Assembly (NCBI RefSeq): GCF_003575975.1 | Contig: NZ_QQXK01000003.1 | Location: 62,001-126,000 of the forward strand | Length of the DNA stretch: 64,000 nucleotides | Direction: 5' to 3' | From: Galactobacter valiniphilus | Lineage (GTDB): Bacteria; Actinomycetota; Actinomycetes; Actinomycetales; Micrococcaceae | Shown here: positions 26,238 through 35,910 of the stretch, in pieces | Numbering within the stretch: the first letter of the stretch is position 1 | How the letters are laid out: the number at the start of each line of letters is the position of its first letter | Made by a program: the position numbers and the translations under genes | The notes under the pieces: generated by a model | What the model saw: the letters and a program-made list of their open reading frames with translations, nothing else | Database searches by the model: none | What the model was told of the DNA's origin: nothing

Positions 26238-27823
26238 TGCTCCCGGTCTTCCTCGGTTCGGCCGTGCGGGCCGCTGAGGCGCCGGCCATCGCCGCGGCGG
26301 CGGCCGCGGGGGATCCCGAGCGCTACATCGCCCGCGCGGCGCACGGGCTGGCCTCCGTGATCCTGCGCCACCTCGGCGCGGCCGGACTGCCGGCGCCGGA
26401 GGTCTCCGGCCCCGTTCCCGTGCGCCGCGAGGTGCGGGTCTTGGGCGGGGCCGGCGTGCGCGGGCGGCGCGTCGTGGCCTGGGTCGGGCCCGGCAACAAC
26501 GGCGCCGACGGCCTGCACGCGCTCTCGCTGCTTGCCGCGCGCGGCGCCGAGGCCACGGCGGTGCTCGTGACCGAGCGGCATCATGAGCCGGGGGCGGCCC
26601 GCCTGCGCGCGGCCGGTGGTCGCGTCCTTCCTGCGAGCGGCCCCGCCGCCGGGCGCGCCCTGGCCCGAGCGGAGATCCTCATCGACGCAGCGCTGGGCAC
26701 CGGCGCCAACGGCGGCATCGACCTCCCGGGATTGGAAGCCGGGCGCCCGCGCGTTCCCGCCTCCGCCTGGCGCATCGCATGCGACGTCCCGTCCGGCCTG
26801 GACGCCGATCACGGCGAGGCCGACCCCAGCGTGCCGGCCGCCGACACCACCGTGACCTTCGGGGAGCTCAAGGCGGGGCTGCTGCTCGGCCGGGGGCGCT
26901 CGCTCGCCGGGGAGCTGCGCCTCGTGCGGCTGCCCGGGCTGCTGGATCCCGCGCTCCTGGGCGATCCGGCGTTCAGCGTCCTGAGCGAACGGGAGGCCAT
27001 GGACAGCGTGCTGTCACCGCGGCCGGAGGAGCACAAGTACTCGCGCGGCGTCCTCGGCCTCGTCGCCGGCTCTCCCGCGTACCCGGGCGCCGCCGTGCTG
27101 GCCGCCCACGCGGCGCTCGCCACGGGCGTGGGCATGCTCAGCGCCTTCACGCGCGGCACGGCCCGCCTCACCTTCTCGGGGGCGATCCCCGAGGCCGTCG
27201 TCTCCCGCCGCGAGGACGCGCCCGACGGCGCGGCCGCCTCGCGCGTGAACGCCTGGCTCGTGGGCCCCGGGCTGGGGGACGAACCGGAGGACCTGGATGC
27301 GGCCCGCAGGGTCCTGGCGACGGACGCTCCCGTCGTCGTCGACGCCTCCGCGCTCGCCGTCGTGGCGCCCTCCGCTGAACCGTCCCCCGTGCCCCGCCTG
27401 CTCACGCCGCACGCGGGGGAGCTGCGGGCGCTGGCCCGCCGGCTGGGGGCCGACTGGCCCGATCCGCTGACCCGGCCCGTCGCCGCGGCAACGGCCGCGG
27501 CGAAGGCCCTGTGCGCCGTCGTGCTCCTGAAGGGTTCGACGACGCTTGTGGCCGCCCCCGACGGCGGCGTGCTCGCCGCCTGCTCCGCCGGGCCGGAGCT
27601 GGCCGTGGCGGGCAGCGGCGACACGCTTGCGGGCCTCCTCGGCGCGCTGCTGGCGACGCACGCGGCGCGGGCGGCGGCCGAGGGGCGGCCCCTGGATGCC
27701 GCCGAGCTGCAGCGCCTCGGCGCGGCGGGCGCCGTGCTCCACGGTCTCGCCGCCACGCGCGCGCCGGGGCGTGGGGCCGAGCCGCTCGCGGCCGGCCTGC
27801 GGGAGCTGCTGGGACCGCGCTGA
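26237..27823 (+). CDS. nnr: Bifunctional NAD(P)H-hydrate epimerase / ADP-dependent dehydratase
   Basis: The 528-residue protein repairs hydrated NAD(P)H. Residues 1 to about 220 are a YjeF_N epimerase domain (WVGPGNNGADGLHALSLLAARG, later GTGANGGIDLPG). Residues about 225-528 are the ribokinase-like dehydratase, with HKYSRGVLGLVAGSPAYPGAA, LLTPHAGELRALAR, VLLKGSTTLVA and the catalytic AGSGDTLAGLLGAL (usually GTGD; here GSGD). Both domains are complete. It is coupled to acpS by a 1-bp overlap, an arrangement seen in many actinobacteria. Confidence 0.92.
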   Translation: MLPVFLGSAVRAAEAPAIAAAAAAGDPERYIARAAHGLASVILRHLGAAGLPAPEVSGPVPVRREVRVLGGAGVRGRRVVAWVGPGNNGADGLHALSLLAARGAEATAVLVTERHHEPGAARLRAAGGRVLPASGPAAGRALARAEILIDAALGTGANGGIDLPGLEAGRPRVPASAWRIACDVPSGLDADHGEADPSVPAADTTVTFGELKAGLLLGRGRSLAGELRLVRLPGLLDPALLGDPAFSVLSEREAMDSVLSPRPEEHKYSRGVLGLVAGSPAYPGAAVLAAHAALATGVGMLSAFTRGTARLTFSGAIPEAVVSRREDAPDGAAASRVNAWLVGPGLGDEPEDLDAARRVLATDAPVVVDASALAVVAPSAEPSPVPRLLTPHAGELRALARRLGADWPDPLTRPVAAATAAAKALCAVVLLKGSTTLVAAPDGGVLAACSAGPELAVAGSGDTLAGLLGALLATHAARAAAEGRPLDAAELQRLGAAGAVLHGLAATRAPGRGAEPLAAGLRELLGPR

Positions 27824-27918
27824 GACGTATGCTGGGACTTCGCGCGCCGCAGGGGCGCGCCCTGTCGTCGCGCCCGCCTGGAGCGTCGGCGTCGCTGACG
27901 AGGAGAATCGGAACACCC

Positions 27919-30297
27919 GTGGCCACACGCTTCACCTTTGCGGGGGGAAACCTCTCCAAGCTGGCCCGCCTCCCGCTCTACGTCCTGGCCCGGCCGGCCC
28001 AGTGGCTCACCCCCCGCAGCCGCCGCGAGTGGGTCTTCGGCTCCGGTGCCGGACTGGCCCAGGGTGCCTGGGAGCTGTGGCAGGAGGTCGCGGCGCGGGA
28101 ACCCGACGCGCGGCTCACGTGGCTCGTCGCGAACGAGGCGCAGGCCGAGCAGGCCGTCGACGCCGGTGTGGAGTTCGTCGCCAAGGACAGCTGGGCCGGC
28201 TTCTGGCGCACCCTGCGGGCCGGCACCGTGGTCGTCACGCACGGCCTGGGGGACGTGAATCGCTACGGCTCGGGCGGCGCCTTCCTGGTGCAGCTCTGGC
28301 ACGGCATTCCGCTCAAGCGCATCCATCTCGACTCCCCGGCGACCTTTGCCCTGGGCGGTCGCCTGCCGGCCGCGGCCGGCCGCATCCTGCGCGGCATGTA
28401 CCGCCTCTCCACCCGCGCCATCAGCCTCTTCCCCGTGCCCTCCCAGCTCGTGGGCTCGCGCATCGCGAGCGCTTTTGGCCTGGACCCGGCGCGCATCGCC
28501 GTCACGGGGGATCCCCGTGACGAGGCGCTCGTGGCCGGCACCCCCGCGTCGCGCCGCGCCGACTCGCTGCGCGTGCTGCTCGGTGCCGGCGTGCTCTCCG
28601 GCGAGGAACGGGAACGCCGCCTGGTGCTCTTTGCCCCCACGTGGCGCGACGGCGTGGAGGACCCCACGGTCCCCACCGAGGCCGAACGCGACGCCCTCGA
28701 GGCGCTCGCGCAGCGCCTCGACGCCCTTATCCTCTTCCGCCCGCACCCGTTGGGCCTGGGCGCCTACCGCCGCGCCATCGCCGGGGCCCCGCGCCTGCGC
28801 ATGGTCAGCTCGGAGGCCGTTCCCGACGTCAACGCGGTGCTTTCGGCCGTGGACGCGCTCGTCACCGACTACTCGTCGGTGGCCTTGGACTACTCCCTCG
28901 CGGGCGGGCACATCGTCTGGTTTGCGCCGGACCGGGCCAGCTACGAGAAGAGCCGCGGGCTCTACGAGGACTACGAGGCGACGACGGGCGGGCACGAGGA
29001 GACCTGGGCCGGCGTCATCGCCCAGCTCGAGGCTCGCCTGACCAGCGGGCCGGAGGCCGCCGCGTCCCTCGCCGCGACCGAGGCGCTGCGGGACCGCTTC
29101 TTCGAGGTGCGCACCCCCGGGGCGCCGGGCCGGGTCTACGAGCAGGTGCTGGCGCGCCGCGACGGCGGAGTGGCGGCTGCTCCCGCGGGCTTGCCGTCGG
29201 GTTCGCCGGCTGAGGTGCCCGCCGACGCGGCGACCGGCACGGGCCCCACGGTGTTCTTTGAGAGCTTCTACGGCCGCCGCGCCAACGACAACCCGGCCGG
29301 CATCGACGCTGCCCTGGCCGCCCTGCGCCCCGATGTGCGCCGCGTCTGGTCCGTCGCCAACGACACCGTGACGGTGCCGGAGGGCGCGGTCGCCGTGCTC
29401 GAGGGCTCCCCGGCGTGGGCACGCGAGCGCGCCGCTGCCTCGACGCTCGTGGTCAACGACTGGCTGCGCACCCCCGTGGCCGATCCCCGGAGGCAAAAGG
29501 TGCTGCAGACCTGGCACGGCACGCCGCTCAAGCGCCTCGCGTTGGGCCGGCCCAAGGTGGGCCTGCGCACGCGCCTCGCGATCCTGCGCCAGACCCGGCG
29601 CTGGGACGCGCTCCTGAGCCAGAGCCCGTTCTGCTCCGCGGCCCTGGCCGGCGACTACGCGTACCGCGGCCCCGTCTGGGAGACGGGCTACCCCCGCAAC
29701 GACGCCATGGTGCTCGGCACGCGCGCCGACGCCCGCGCCGCGCTCGGCCTGCCGGAGTCCGGCCGCGTGGTGCTCTACGCCCCCACGTGGCGCGACGACG
29801 GGCGCGTGGTGCTCGACGGCGCGGGGTTGGCGGCGCTCGCCGCCTCCCTGGGGGAGGGGACCACGCTCCTGGTGCGCGCACATTCGCGCGTCACTGAAGG
29901 CTTCGAGGGGGCGCCAGGCGTGCTCGACGTCTCCGGCCACGAGGACCTGGGCGAGCTCCTGCGCGCTGCCGACGCGCTCGTCACCGACTACTCCTCGATG
30001 ATGTTCGACGCCGCCGCCATCTCGCTGCCGCTCGCCTTCTTCGTGCCGGACCTCGAGCTCTACCGGGACGAGCAGCGCGGCCTCAGCTTCGACTTCGAGG
30101 CCGAGGCGCCGGGGCCCGTGGTGCGCGAGGCCTCCGCGTTGCCGGCGGCGATCGCCGGTCTGTGGGAGCGGCCCGAGGCCTTCGCCGGGGCCTACGCCGC
30201 GTGGCGCGAGCGCTACACGCCGTGGGACGACGGCGGGGCTGGAGCCCGCGTCGTCGAGCGCCTCGAGGCCGAGGGCTTCCTGCCCCCGGCGGCCTGA
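27919..30297 (+). CDS. Tandem-domain CDP-glycerol glycerophosphotransferase (teichoic-acid polymerase type)
   Basis: The 792-residue protein contains two Glyphos_transf (TagF/TagB-like) domains in tandem. The first, about residues 20-410, has QLWHGIPLKR (His128), LFAPTWRDG and LVTDYSSVALDY. The second, about 430-785, has QTWHGTPLKR (His533), LYAPTWRDD and LVTDYSSMMFDA. Both keep the histidine and Asp-Tyr-Ser-Ser residues of the family, so both may be active, for example one priming and one extending a glycerol- or ribitol-phosphate chain. The start is the GTG at 27919 after AGGAG (13-nt spacing); an in-frame ATG at 27829 would add 30 residues. It acts at the cytoplasmic face of the membrane. 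Confidence 0.87.
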   Translation: MATRFTFAGGNLSKLARLPLYVLARPAQWLTPRSRREWVFGSGAGLAQGAWELWQEVAAREPDARLTWLVANEAQAEQAVDAGVEFVAKDSWAGFWRTLRAGTVVVTHGLGDVNRYGSGGAFLVQLWHGIPLKRIHLDSPATFALGGRLPAAAGRILRGMYRLSTRAISLFPVPSQLVGSRIASAFGLDPARIAVTGDPRDEALVAGTPASRRADSLRVLLGAGVLSGEERERRLVLFAPTWRDGVEDPTVPTEAERDALEALAQRLDALILFRPHPLGLGAYRRAIAGAPRLRMVSSEAVPDVNAVLSAVDALVTDYSSVALDYSLAGGHIVWFAPDRASYEKSRGLYEDYEATTGGHEETWAGVIAQLEARLTSGPEAAASLAATEALRDRFFEVRTPGAPGRVYEQVLARRDGGVAAAPAGLPSGSPAEVPADAATGTGPTVFFESFYGRRANDNPAGIDAALAALRPDVRRVWSVANDTVTVPEGAVAVLEGSPAWARERAAASTLVVNDWLRTPVADPRRQKVLQTWHGTPLKRLALGRPKVGLRTRLAILRQTRRWDALLSQSPFCSAALAGDYAYRGPVWETGYPRNDAMVLGTRADARAALGLPESGRVVLYAPTWRDDGRVVLDGAGLAALAASLGEGTTLLVRAHSRVTEGFEGAPGVLDVSGHEDLGELLRAADALVTDYSSMMFDAAAISLPLAFFVPDLELYRDEQRGLSFDFEAEAPGPVVREASALPAAIAGLWERPEAFAGAYAAWRERYTPWDDGGAGARVVERLEAEGFLPPAA

Positions 30298-30362
30298 GCC
30301 GCCGGTACACCGCGCCGCGCCGTGCGCCCCGCGGGGTGCGCGAAGCGGTGCCCGCCCGGGGC

Positions 30363-31544
30363 CTAGCCGTTCGTGCGAATGCGCGAGGTGTCCACCGTGC
30401 CCTCGCCCTTCGTGACCACGCCGCGCAGGAAGCCGCCGCCCCAGCACAGGTGCATCGTGGCCAGGACGGCGGGCACCAGGAGGCGCACGCCGGGGGAGCC
30501 GGCGTCCTTGGTGGTCGCCGCCGCGCCGAGCAGCACCAGCACATACAGCGCCACGGGAACGTAGACGAGGCTCGCGACGGCGCCGATCGTCCCGCCGAGG
30601 ACGCCCGTCAGCTGCAGCACGGCCACGATCACGGCCAGGCCCAGGAGCACCACGAGCAGCGGGGGAGCGAAGTAGCGCAGGGAATTGCGCGTGCCGAGGC
30701 GGCGCACGAGGTCGCCGCGCCACACGCCGGTCGCGTGGAACTGCCGGGCCAGGGCGCCCCAGGAGGCGCGCGGCCAGTAGGTCACGCGCAGGCTCGGCTC
30801 GAACCAGACGAGGTGCCCGGCCTCGCGCAGGCGCAGGTTCAGCTCCCAGTCCTCGCCGCGGGCGATGCTCTCGTCGAAAAGCCCCACGGCCTCCAGGGGC
30901 CCGCGGCGGAACACGCCGAGGTAGGCGGACTCGGCCGGGCCAGCCTCGCCGTGCCCGTGATAGGCGCCGCCGCCCAGACCGGCGCGGGAGTTGTAGCCCA
31001 CGGCGATGGCCCGCTGGACGGGGGTGCGGCCCTTGGCGCTCATGATGCCGCCGACGTTGGCGGCGCCCGTGCGCAGGAGCGTCTCGACCGCGGCGCGGGT
31101 GTAGCCCTCGGAGAGCGTCGCGTGGGCATCGACGCGCACGATGATGGGGTGGCGGGAGGCCTTGATCGCGAGGTTCAGGCCCATCGAGATGTTGGTCTCG
31201 GGGTTGTGCACCGTGCGGATGCGCGGATCCGCGGCGCTCAGCTCGGCGGCGATGCGGTCGGTGGCGTCGTGGGAGGGGCCGAGCGAGAGCACGATCTCCG
31301 CCTCGCCCGGGTAGTCCTGCGTGAGCACCGCCTCGACCGCCTCGCGGAGGTCCCGCTCCTCGTTGAGCACGGGCATGATGTAACTCACGGCCGGCCACGC
31401 GTCGTCCGCCGGAACGGCCTGCGCCGAGGGGCTCGCGGCCGGGCGCTCCGGGACGCCCGCGGAGGCGCCCGCGGGGGCCGCCGCCGCGTCCCCGCGCGGA
31501 TGCGAGTGCTCAGGGTTCGGCTGCGGCAGGGAGGGGGAGGGCAT
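30363..31544 (-). CDS. Family 2 glycosyltransferase (ExoA-like)
   Basis: The roughly 393-residue protein has a disordered Pro/Ala-rich N-terminus of about 50 residues, then a GT-A domain: VSYIMPVLNEERDL, the IVRVDAHATLSEGYT segment with the DxD-like Asp-Ala-His, GGGAYHGHG and GEDWELNLRLREAG. The C-terminus has about three membrane helices and a short tail. It resembles ExoA-type exopolysaccharide glycosyltransferases, but donor and acceptor cannot be told from the sequence. Two ATGs are possible (31553 and 31544); the second lies 7 nt after CAGAAT, matching the leaderless pattern of this genome, so it is preferred. Confidence 0.82.
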   Translation of the reverse strand: MPSPSLPQPNPEHSHPRGDAAAAPAGASAGVPERPAASPSAQAVPADDAWPAVSYIMPVLNEERDLREAVEAVLTQDYPGEAEIVLSLGPSHDATDRIAAELSAADPRIRTVHNPETNISMGLNLAIKASRHPIIVRVDAHATLSEGYTRAAVETLLRTGAANVGGIMSAKGRTPVQRAIAVGYNSRAGLGGGAYHGHGEAGPAESAYLGVFRRGPLEAVGLFDESIARGEDWELNLRLREAGHLVWFEPSLRVTYWPRASWGALARQFHATGVWRGDLVRRLGTRNSLRYFAPPLLVVLLGLAVIVAVLQLTGVLGGTIGAVASLVYVPVALYVLVLLGAAATTKDAGSPGVRLLVPAVLATMHLCWGGGFLRGVVTKGEGTVDTSRIRTNG

Positions 31545-31663
31545 GCCCAGCATTCTGCCACGCGGGCCTCGAGCGGCCGCAGGCGGGGGTTCCCGGGGCC
31601 GCCACCCCGGTGCCGAACCGTCACGTCTCCCCGCGCGGACCGGCCCGGGCGACGGCGCGGGTC

Positions 31664-31679
31664 TAGGGTGGTGCCCGTG
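31664..31679 (+). promoter_or_regulatory. Leaderless-type -10 (TAGGGT) before alr
   Basis: TAGGGT at 31664-31669, 7 nt before the GTG at 31677; no RBS. Confidence 0.55.
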
Positions 31680-32864
31680 CATCACCCCGAATTGACCCCC
31701 GGCGGCGCGGAACGCGTCGCCACCATCGACCTGGACGCGATCGAGCACAATGTACGCACCATCGCGAGCAAGGTGGCGCCCGCCCGCGTCATGGCCGTCG
31801 TCAAGGCCGACGCCTACGGGCACGGCGCCGTTCCCGTGGCCCGCGCCGCCCTGCGCGCCGGCGCCGCCTTCCTCGGCGCGGTGCACGTCTCCGAGGCCCT
31901 CGCGCTGCGCGCGGCCGGCATCGACGCGCCGATCCTCTCGTGGCTGCACACCGCCTCCACCGACTTCCCCGCCGCGCTCGCCGCCGGCGTGGACCTGGGC
32001 GTCTCCGGCTGGGAGCTGGAGCCCATCGCCGAGGCCGCCCGCGCCGCCGGCCGGACGGCGCGCGTGCACCTGAAGATCGACACGGGCCTGGGCCGCAACG
32101 GCTGCCCCGCCGATCTCTGGCCTGCGTTGACGGCCCGCGCCGCCGAGCTCGAGGCCGAGGGCGTGCTGAGGGTCGCCGGGATCTTCTCCCACTTCTCCGT
32201 GGCCGACGAGCCGGAGCGACCCGAGACCGGGGAACAGCTCGGTGCCTTCGAGGCGGCCCTCGAGGTGGCGCGCGCCGCCGGCCTGCGCCCCGAGACCCGG
32301 CACATCGCCAACACCCCCGGCCTACTGACCCGCACCGACGCGCACTACGACATGGTGCGCCTGGGGCTGGGCATGTACGGCCTCTCGCCGCTCGAGGGCG
32401 TGACGTCGGCGGACCTCGGGCTGCGCCCCGCCATGCGCCTGTCCTGCCAGGTCGCCGCCGCCAAGCGCGTCCCCGCCGGCCAGGGCGTCTCGTACGGCCT
32501 GCGCTGGCACGCGCAGCGCCCCACCACCCTGGCGCTCATCCCGCTCGGCTACGCCGACGGCATCCCGCGCATCGCGGAGGGCGCCCCCGTCCTGCTGGGC
32601 GGCCGGGTCCTGCGCAGCGTGGGCCGCGTGGCCATGGATCAGTTTGTGGTTGACCTGGGCCCGGACGTGGCCCCCGAGGACGTGGTTGGCACCGAGGCGG
32701 TGCTCTTCGGCGGCGAGGGCGAGCCGCCCGTCGAGGCATGGGCCGAGGCCGCCTCGACCCTCAACTACGAGATCGTCACGCGCATCTCCCCGCGCGTTCC
32801 CCGCGCCTATGTGGGCGCCCACGCCGCCGCCGATGCCGCCGCACCCGAAGGGACCCGCCCGTGA
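31677..32864 (+). CDS. alr: Alanine racemase
   Basis: The 395-residue PLP enzyme makes D-alanine for peptidoglycan. It has the PLP-lysine motif VVKADAYGHG (Lys43), the HLKIDTGLGRNG barrel strand, RLGLGMYG, and the second catalytic tyrosine in GQGVSYGLRW, plus GYADGIPR and VGRVAMDQFVVDLG. It is first of a run with tsaE; the last four bases (GTGA) overlap the tsaE start. Confidence 0.96.
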   Translation: MHHPELTPGGAERVATIDLDAIEHNVRTIASKVAPARVMAVVKADAYGHGAVPVARAALRAGAAFLGAVHVSEALALRAAGIDAPILSWLHTASTDFPAALAAGVDLGVSGWELEPIAEAARAAGRTARVHLKIDTGLGRNGCPADLWPALTARAAELEAEGVLRVAGIFSHFSVADEPERPETGEQLGAFEAALEVARAAGLRPETRHIANTPGLLTRTDAHYDMVRLGLGMYGLSPLEGVTSADLGLRPAMRLSCQVAAAKRVPAGQGVSYGLRWHAQRPTTLALIPLGYADGIPRIAEGAPVLLGGRVLRSVGRVAMDQFVVDLGPDVAPEDVVGTEAVLFGGEGEPPVEAWAEAASTLNYEIVTRISPRVPRAYVGAHAAADAAAPEGTRP

Positions 32865-33409
32865 GCTCCGCCGACCTGACGCTGACCCTGCCCGCCGCCG
32901 CCGACACGCAGGCCGCGGCCAAGGCCCTCGCCTCGGTGCTGCGCGCCGGCGATCTGCTCCTGCTCATCGGCGAGCTCGGCGCCGGCAAGACCACCTTCAC
33001 GCAGGGCCTCGGTGAGGGGCTCGGCGTGCGCGGCGGCATCATCTCGCCCACCTTCGTGCTGGCGCGCGTGCACCCCTCGCTCGTGGGCGGCCCGGAGCTG
33101 GTCCACGTCGACGCCTACCGCCTGGGCAGCGCGGGCGAGCTCGAGGACCTCGACCTCGCCGACACGATGGACCGCGCCGTGACCGTGGTCGAGTGGGGCC
33201 GCGATCGCGCCGAGGGCCTGGCCGACTCGCGCCTCGAGCTGGAGCTCATCCGCCCAGTGGGCGGCGCCCTCGCCCCCGGCGCCCCGGCGCCGTGGGAGTC
33301 CGAGGAACTCGAGGACGACGTCGTCGAACGCACCCTCACGGTGCGGGCCATCGGCCCGCGCTGGGACGCCGAGGCAAGGGCGGCCCTCGCCGCCGCGCTG
33401 GGCCTCTAG
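32861..33409 (+). CDS. tsaE: tRNA t6A biosynthesis ATPase TsaE
   Basis: The 182-residue protein has the P-loop GELGAGKTTFTQGLGEGLG, ISPTFVLARVH, the VHVDAYRLGSAGELEDLDL segment and VVEWGRDRAEGL, all conserved in TsaE. It drives the ATP-dependent cycle of the TsaBDE complex that makes threonylcarbamoyl-adenosine in tRNA. A 20-residue acidic insertion near the C-terminus is likely a loop. The GTG start overlaps alr. Confidence 0.95.
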   Translation: MSSADLTLTLPAAADTQAAAKALASVLRAGDLLLLIGELGAGKTTFTQGLGEGLGVRGGIISPTFVLARVHPSLVGGPELVHVDAYRLGSAGELEDLDLADTMDRAVTVVEWGRDRAEGLADSRLELELIRPVGGALAPGAPAPWESEELEDDVVERTLTVRAIGPRWDAEARAALAAALGL

Positions 33410-33430
33410 CCCGCGCGCCGGGCCGGCCGC

Positions 33431-33462
33431 GCGCCGTCGGGCACCGAGGGGCACGACGGCGC
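33431..33462 (+). terminator. Candidate terminator after tsaE
   Basis: GCGCCGTCG (33431-33439) pairs with CGACGGCGC (33454-33462) over a 14-nt loop. It contains one copy of the recurrent GCACGACGGCG motif. Confidence 0.5.
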
Positions 33463-33536
33463 GGCGCCCGTCACGTGCCCGCCCCGCCCTGGCGGGGCGT
33501 GAGGGAGCCCACCGCGGGGGCCCGCGCCGCCGGGCG

Positions 33537-33552
33537 TAAAATGGCAGGCGTG
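33537..33552 (+). promoter_or_regulatory. Leaderless-type -10 (TAAAAT) before tsaB
   Basis: TAAAAT at 33537-33542 ends 7 nt before the GTG at 33550. An ATG at 33541 lies inside this box, which argues against it as the start. Confidence 0.6.
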
Positions 33553-34224
33553 CGCCTGCTGAGTCTCGATACCTCGTCCGTGGTTTCCGTCGCCCTCCTC
33601 GAGGTGTCCGACGACGCCGAGCCAGTGATCGTGAGCGATGCGCTCGGCACCGATACGCACCGCCACGCCGAGGATCTGGTCCCCGCCGTGCGCGACGCGC
33701 TCGCCGCGGCCGGCTGGGAGCGACCGGACGCGATCCTCGTGGGGGAGGGCCCCGGCCCTTTCACTGGCCTGCGCGTCGGCCTCGCGAGCGCCGACGTCCT
33801 CGCCTTCGCCTGGGGCGTGCCAGTGTTCGGCCTGTGTTCTCTCGACGGGCTGGCGCGGCAGCTCGCGCCGGCCGCCGGCGGCGAGTTCATCGCCGCCCTG
33901 GACGCGCGCCGCAAGGAGCTGTACTGGGGCCGCTACGACGCCACCGGCCGCCCGCTCGGCGGCCCTCAGGTCGGCGCCGTGAGCACCCTTCCCGCCGGGC
34001 TGCCCGTGGCCGGCGCCGGAGTGCGCGCCCGCGAGGCCGAGCTGAGCGCGGCCGGGACCCCCGTGGTGGCCGGCACCGAGGACACCCCCGTCTCCGCGGC
34101 GCACCTAGCCCTCGCTTGGCTCGCTGCGGGCCGTCCGGAACATGCGCCGGTGGCCCGCTACCTGCGCGAGTCAGACGCCGTCGCGCCCGCCTCCTTGGCG
34201 CCCTCCGCTGGCGGGGTCAAGTGA
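33550..34224 (+). CDS. tsaB: tRNA t6A biosynthesis protein TsaB
   Basis: The 224-residue protein starts [18 protein letters not shown], as in TsaB, followed by [32 protein letters not shown] and [15 protein letters not shown]. It is an inactive ASKHA-fold partner that dimerises with TsaD. The GTG at 33550 gives the conserved N-terminus and sits after a -10 box; the ATG at 33541 would add only MAG. The stop overlaps rimI by 4 bp (GTGA). Confidence 0.94.
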   Translation: MRLLSLDTSSVVSVALLEVSDDAEPVIVSDALGTDTHRHAEDLVPAVRDALAAAGWERPDAILVGEGPGPFTGLRVGLASADVLAFAWGVPVFGLCSLDGLARQLAPAAGGEFIAALDARRKELYWGRYDATGRPLGGPQVGAVSTLPAGLPVAGAGVRAREAELSAAGTPVVAGTEDTPVSAAHLALAWLAAGRPEHAPVARYLRESDAVAPASLAPSAGGVK

Positions 34225-34763
34225 GCCACCGCCTCGCGCCGGCCACCGCGGCCGAGCTGGAGGGACTGCCTGCTGGCTACACCCTGCGCGAGATGACGGG
34301 CGCGGACCTGTCAGCCGTCCACGCGCTGGAGACCGTGCTTTTCCCCGCGGATGCCTGGCCCCTGCACCTCTTCGAGGAGGAGCTGGCCCACCCAGAGTGG
34401 CGGCTCTATTGGGTGCTCGAGGCCGGCGCGGAGATCGTTGCCTACGCGGGGGCGCAGTACAGCTCCGGCATGGCCGATGTGCAGACCATCGCCGTGAGCC
34501 CGGCCCACGAGGGCCGCGGCCTCGGCGGCTTCCTCATGCGCCTCATGGCCGCGCGCTCGCGCGCCTGGGGCGCCACCGATCTGCTCCTGGAGGTGCGCGT
34601 CGACAACGAGCGCGCGCAGGCCCTCTACGAGCGCCACGGCTACACCGTGATCCACACGCGCCGCGGCTACTACAACGACGGCTGCGACGCCCTCATCATG
34701 CAAAAGTCATTGCTCGCGCAGATCCCCGATCTGCCGGAGCACAACGAAGGAGAGAGCGCGTGA
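34221..34763 (+). CDS. rimI: Ribosomal-protein S18 alanine N-acetyltransferase (GNAT)
   Basis: The 180-residue GNAT enzyme has [33 protein letters not shown], the acetyl-CoA pyrophosphate loop [18 protein letters not shown], and [40 protein letters not shown], strongly RimI-like. In this position, between tsaB and tsaD, RimI is usual in actinobacteria. It may acetylate S18 or other N-termini. It is translationally coupled on both sides by GTGA overlaps. Confidence 0.93.
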   Translation: MSHRLAPATAAELEGLPAGYTLREMTGADLSAVHALETVLFPADAWPLHLFEEELAHPEWRLYWVLEAGAEIVAYAGAQYSSGMADVQTIAVSPAHEGRGLGGFLMRLMAARSRAWGATDLLLEVRVDNERAQALYERHGYTVIHTRRGYYNDGCDALIMQKSLLAQIPDLPEHNEGESA

Positions 34764-35836
34764 GCGCGAGCGAGCCCCTGGTCCTCGGCATCGAGTCGAG
34801 CTGCGACGAGACGGGCGTGGGCGTGGTGCGCGGCACCGAGCTCCTGGCCAACGCCGTGGCCAGCTCCATGGAGGAGCACGTCCGCTTCGGCGGCGTGATC
34901 CCGGAGATCGCCTCCCGCGCGCACCTCGAGGCGCTCGTCCCGACCCTGCGCCAGGCGCTGGACACCGCGGGCGTGACGATGGACGACGTCGACGCGATCG
35001 CCGTGACCACGGGCCCCGGCCTGGCTGGCGCACTCATGGTCGGCGTGGCGGGGGCGAAGGCCCTGGCCCTGGCCACGGGCAAGCCGCTCTACGCCGTGAA
35101 CCACCTCGTGGCGCACGTGGGCGTGGGCGTGCTCGAGGGCGGCGAGCTGCCCGAGTCGCTCGGCGCCCTGCTCGTCTCCGGTGGGCACACCGAGATCCTG
35201 CGCGTCGGCTCGCTCACGGGGGACGTGGAGCTGCTCGGCTCCACGATCGACGACGCGGCCGGCGAGGCCTACGACAAGGTCGCGCGCCTGCTCGGCCTGT
35301 CCTACCCGGGCGGCCCGGTCATCGACATGCTCGCGGCCGAGGGAAACCCCAAGGCCATCCGCTTCCCGCGCGGCCTGACCCTCGGCAAGTTCATGGGTAC
35401 GGCCGAGGAGCCGGGCCCGCACCGCTACGACTTCTCCTTCTCCGGCCTCAAGACCGCCGTGGCGCGCTACGTCGAGGACTGCCGCGCGCGCGGCGTCGAG
35501 GTGCCCGTGGCCGACGTCGCCGCGTCCTTCCAGGAGGCGGTGGTCGACGTCATCACCAAGAAGGCCGTCCTGGCCAGCCAGGAGCACGGCCTGCGGAACC
35601 TCCTGCTCGGCGGCGGCGTCGCCGCCAACTCGCGCCTGCGCGCCCTGCTGGCCGCGCGCTGCGCGTCGGCCGGGATCGGCCTGCGCATCCCGCGCCCGGG
35701 CCTGTGCACCGACAACGGCGCCATGATCGCGGCCCTCGGTTCCCAGCTGGTCTCCGCCGGCGTTGAGCCGACCGGCACCGAGTTCGGCACCGACACGGGG
35801 CTGCCGCCCTCGATCGTCTCGCTCCCGGCCGCCTGA
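34760..35836 (+). CDS. tsaD: tRNA N6-adenosine threonylcarbamoyltransferase
   Basis: The 358-residue protein has [14 protein letters not shown], the metal-binding pair [51 protein letters not shown] and [12 protein letters not shown], matching TsaD throughout. It transfers the threonylcarbamoyl group to A37 of tRNAs reading ANN codons. The start GTG at 34760 has GAAGGAGAG upstream, inside the end of rimI. Confidence 0.96.
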   Translation: MSASEPLVLGIESSCDETGVGVVRGTELLANAVASSMEEHVRFGGVIPEIASRAHLEALVPTLRQALDTAGVTMDDVDAIAVTTGPGLAGALMVGVAGAKALALATGKPLYAVNHLVAHVGVGVLEGGELPESLGALLVSGGHTEILRVGSLTGDVELLGSTIDDAAGEAYDKVARLLGLSYPGGPVIDMLAAEGNPKAIRFPRGLTLGKFMGTAEEPGPHRYDFSFSGLKTAVARYVEDCRARGVEVPVADVAASFQEAVVDVITKKAVLASQEHGLRNLLLGGGVAANSRLRALLAARCASAGIGLRIPRPGLCTDNGAMIAALGSQLVSAGVEPTGTEFGTDTGLPPSIVSLPAA

Positions 35837-35910
35837 GCCGGGCCGCCTCAGCCGACCGGCGCCGAGGCGCGGTCGGGCCGGAAGCCGCGCCGCTGGGTGC
35901 CGGCTGGGTC

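Noticed and set aside
26809-31398. A very long open frame (about 1500 codons) on the minus strand
   Set aside because: It is antisense to the NAD(P)HX repair and CDP-glycerol transferase genes, both with strong family motifs. Long antisense frames are common in high-GC DNA, and its product is an Arg/Gly/Ala-rich sequence with no domain.
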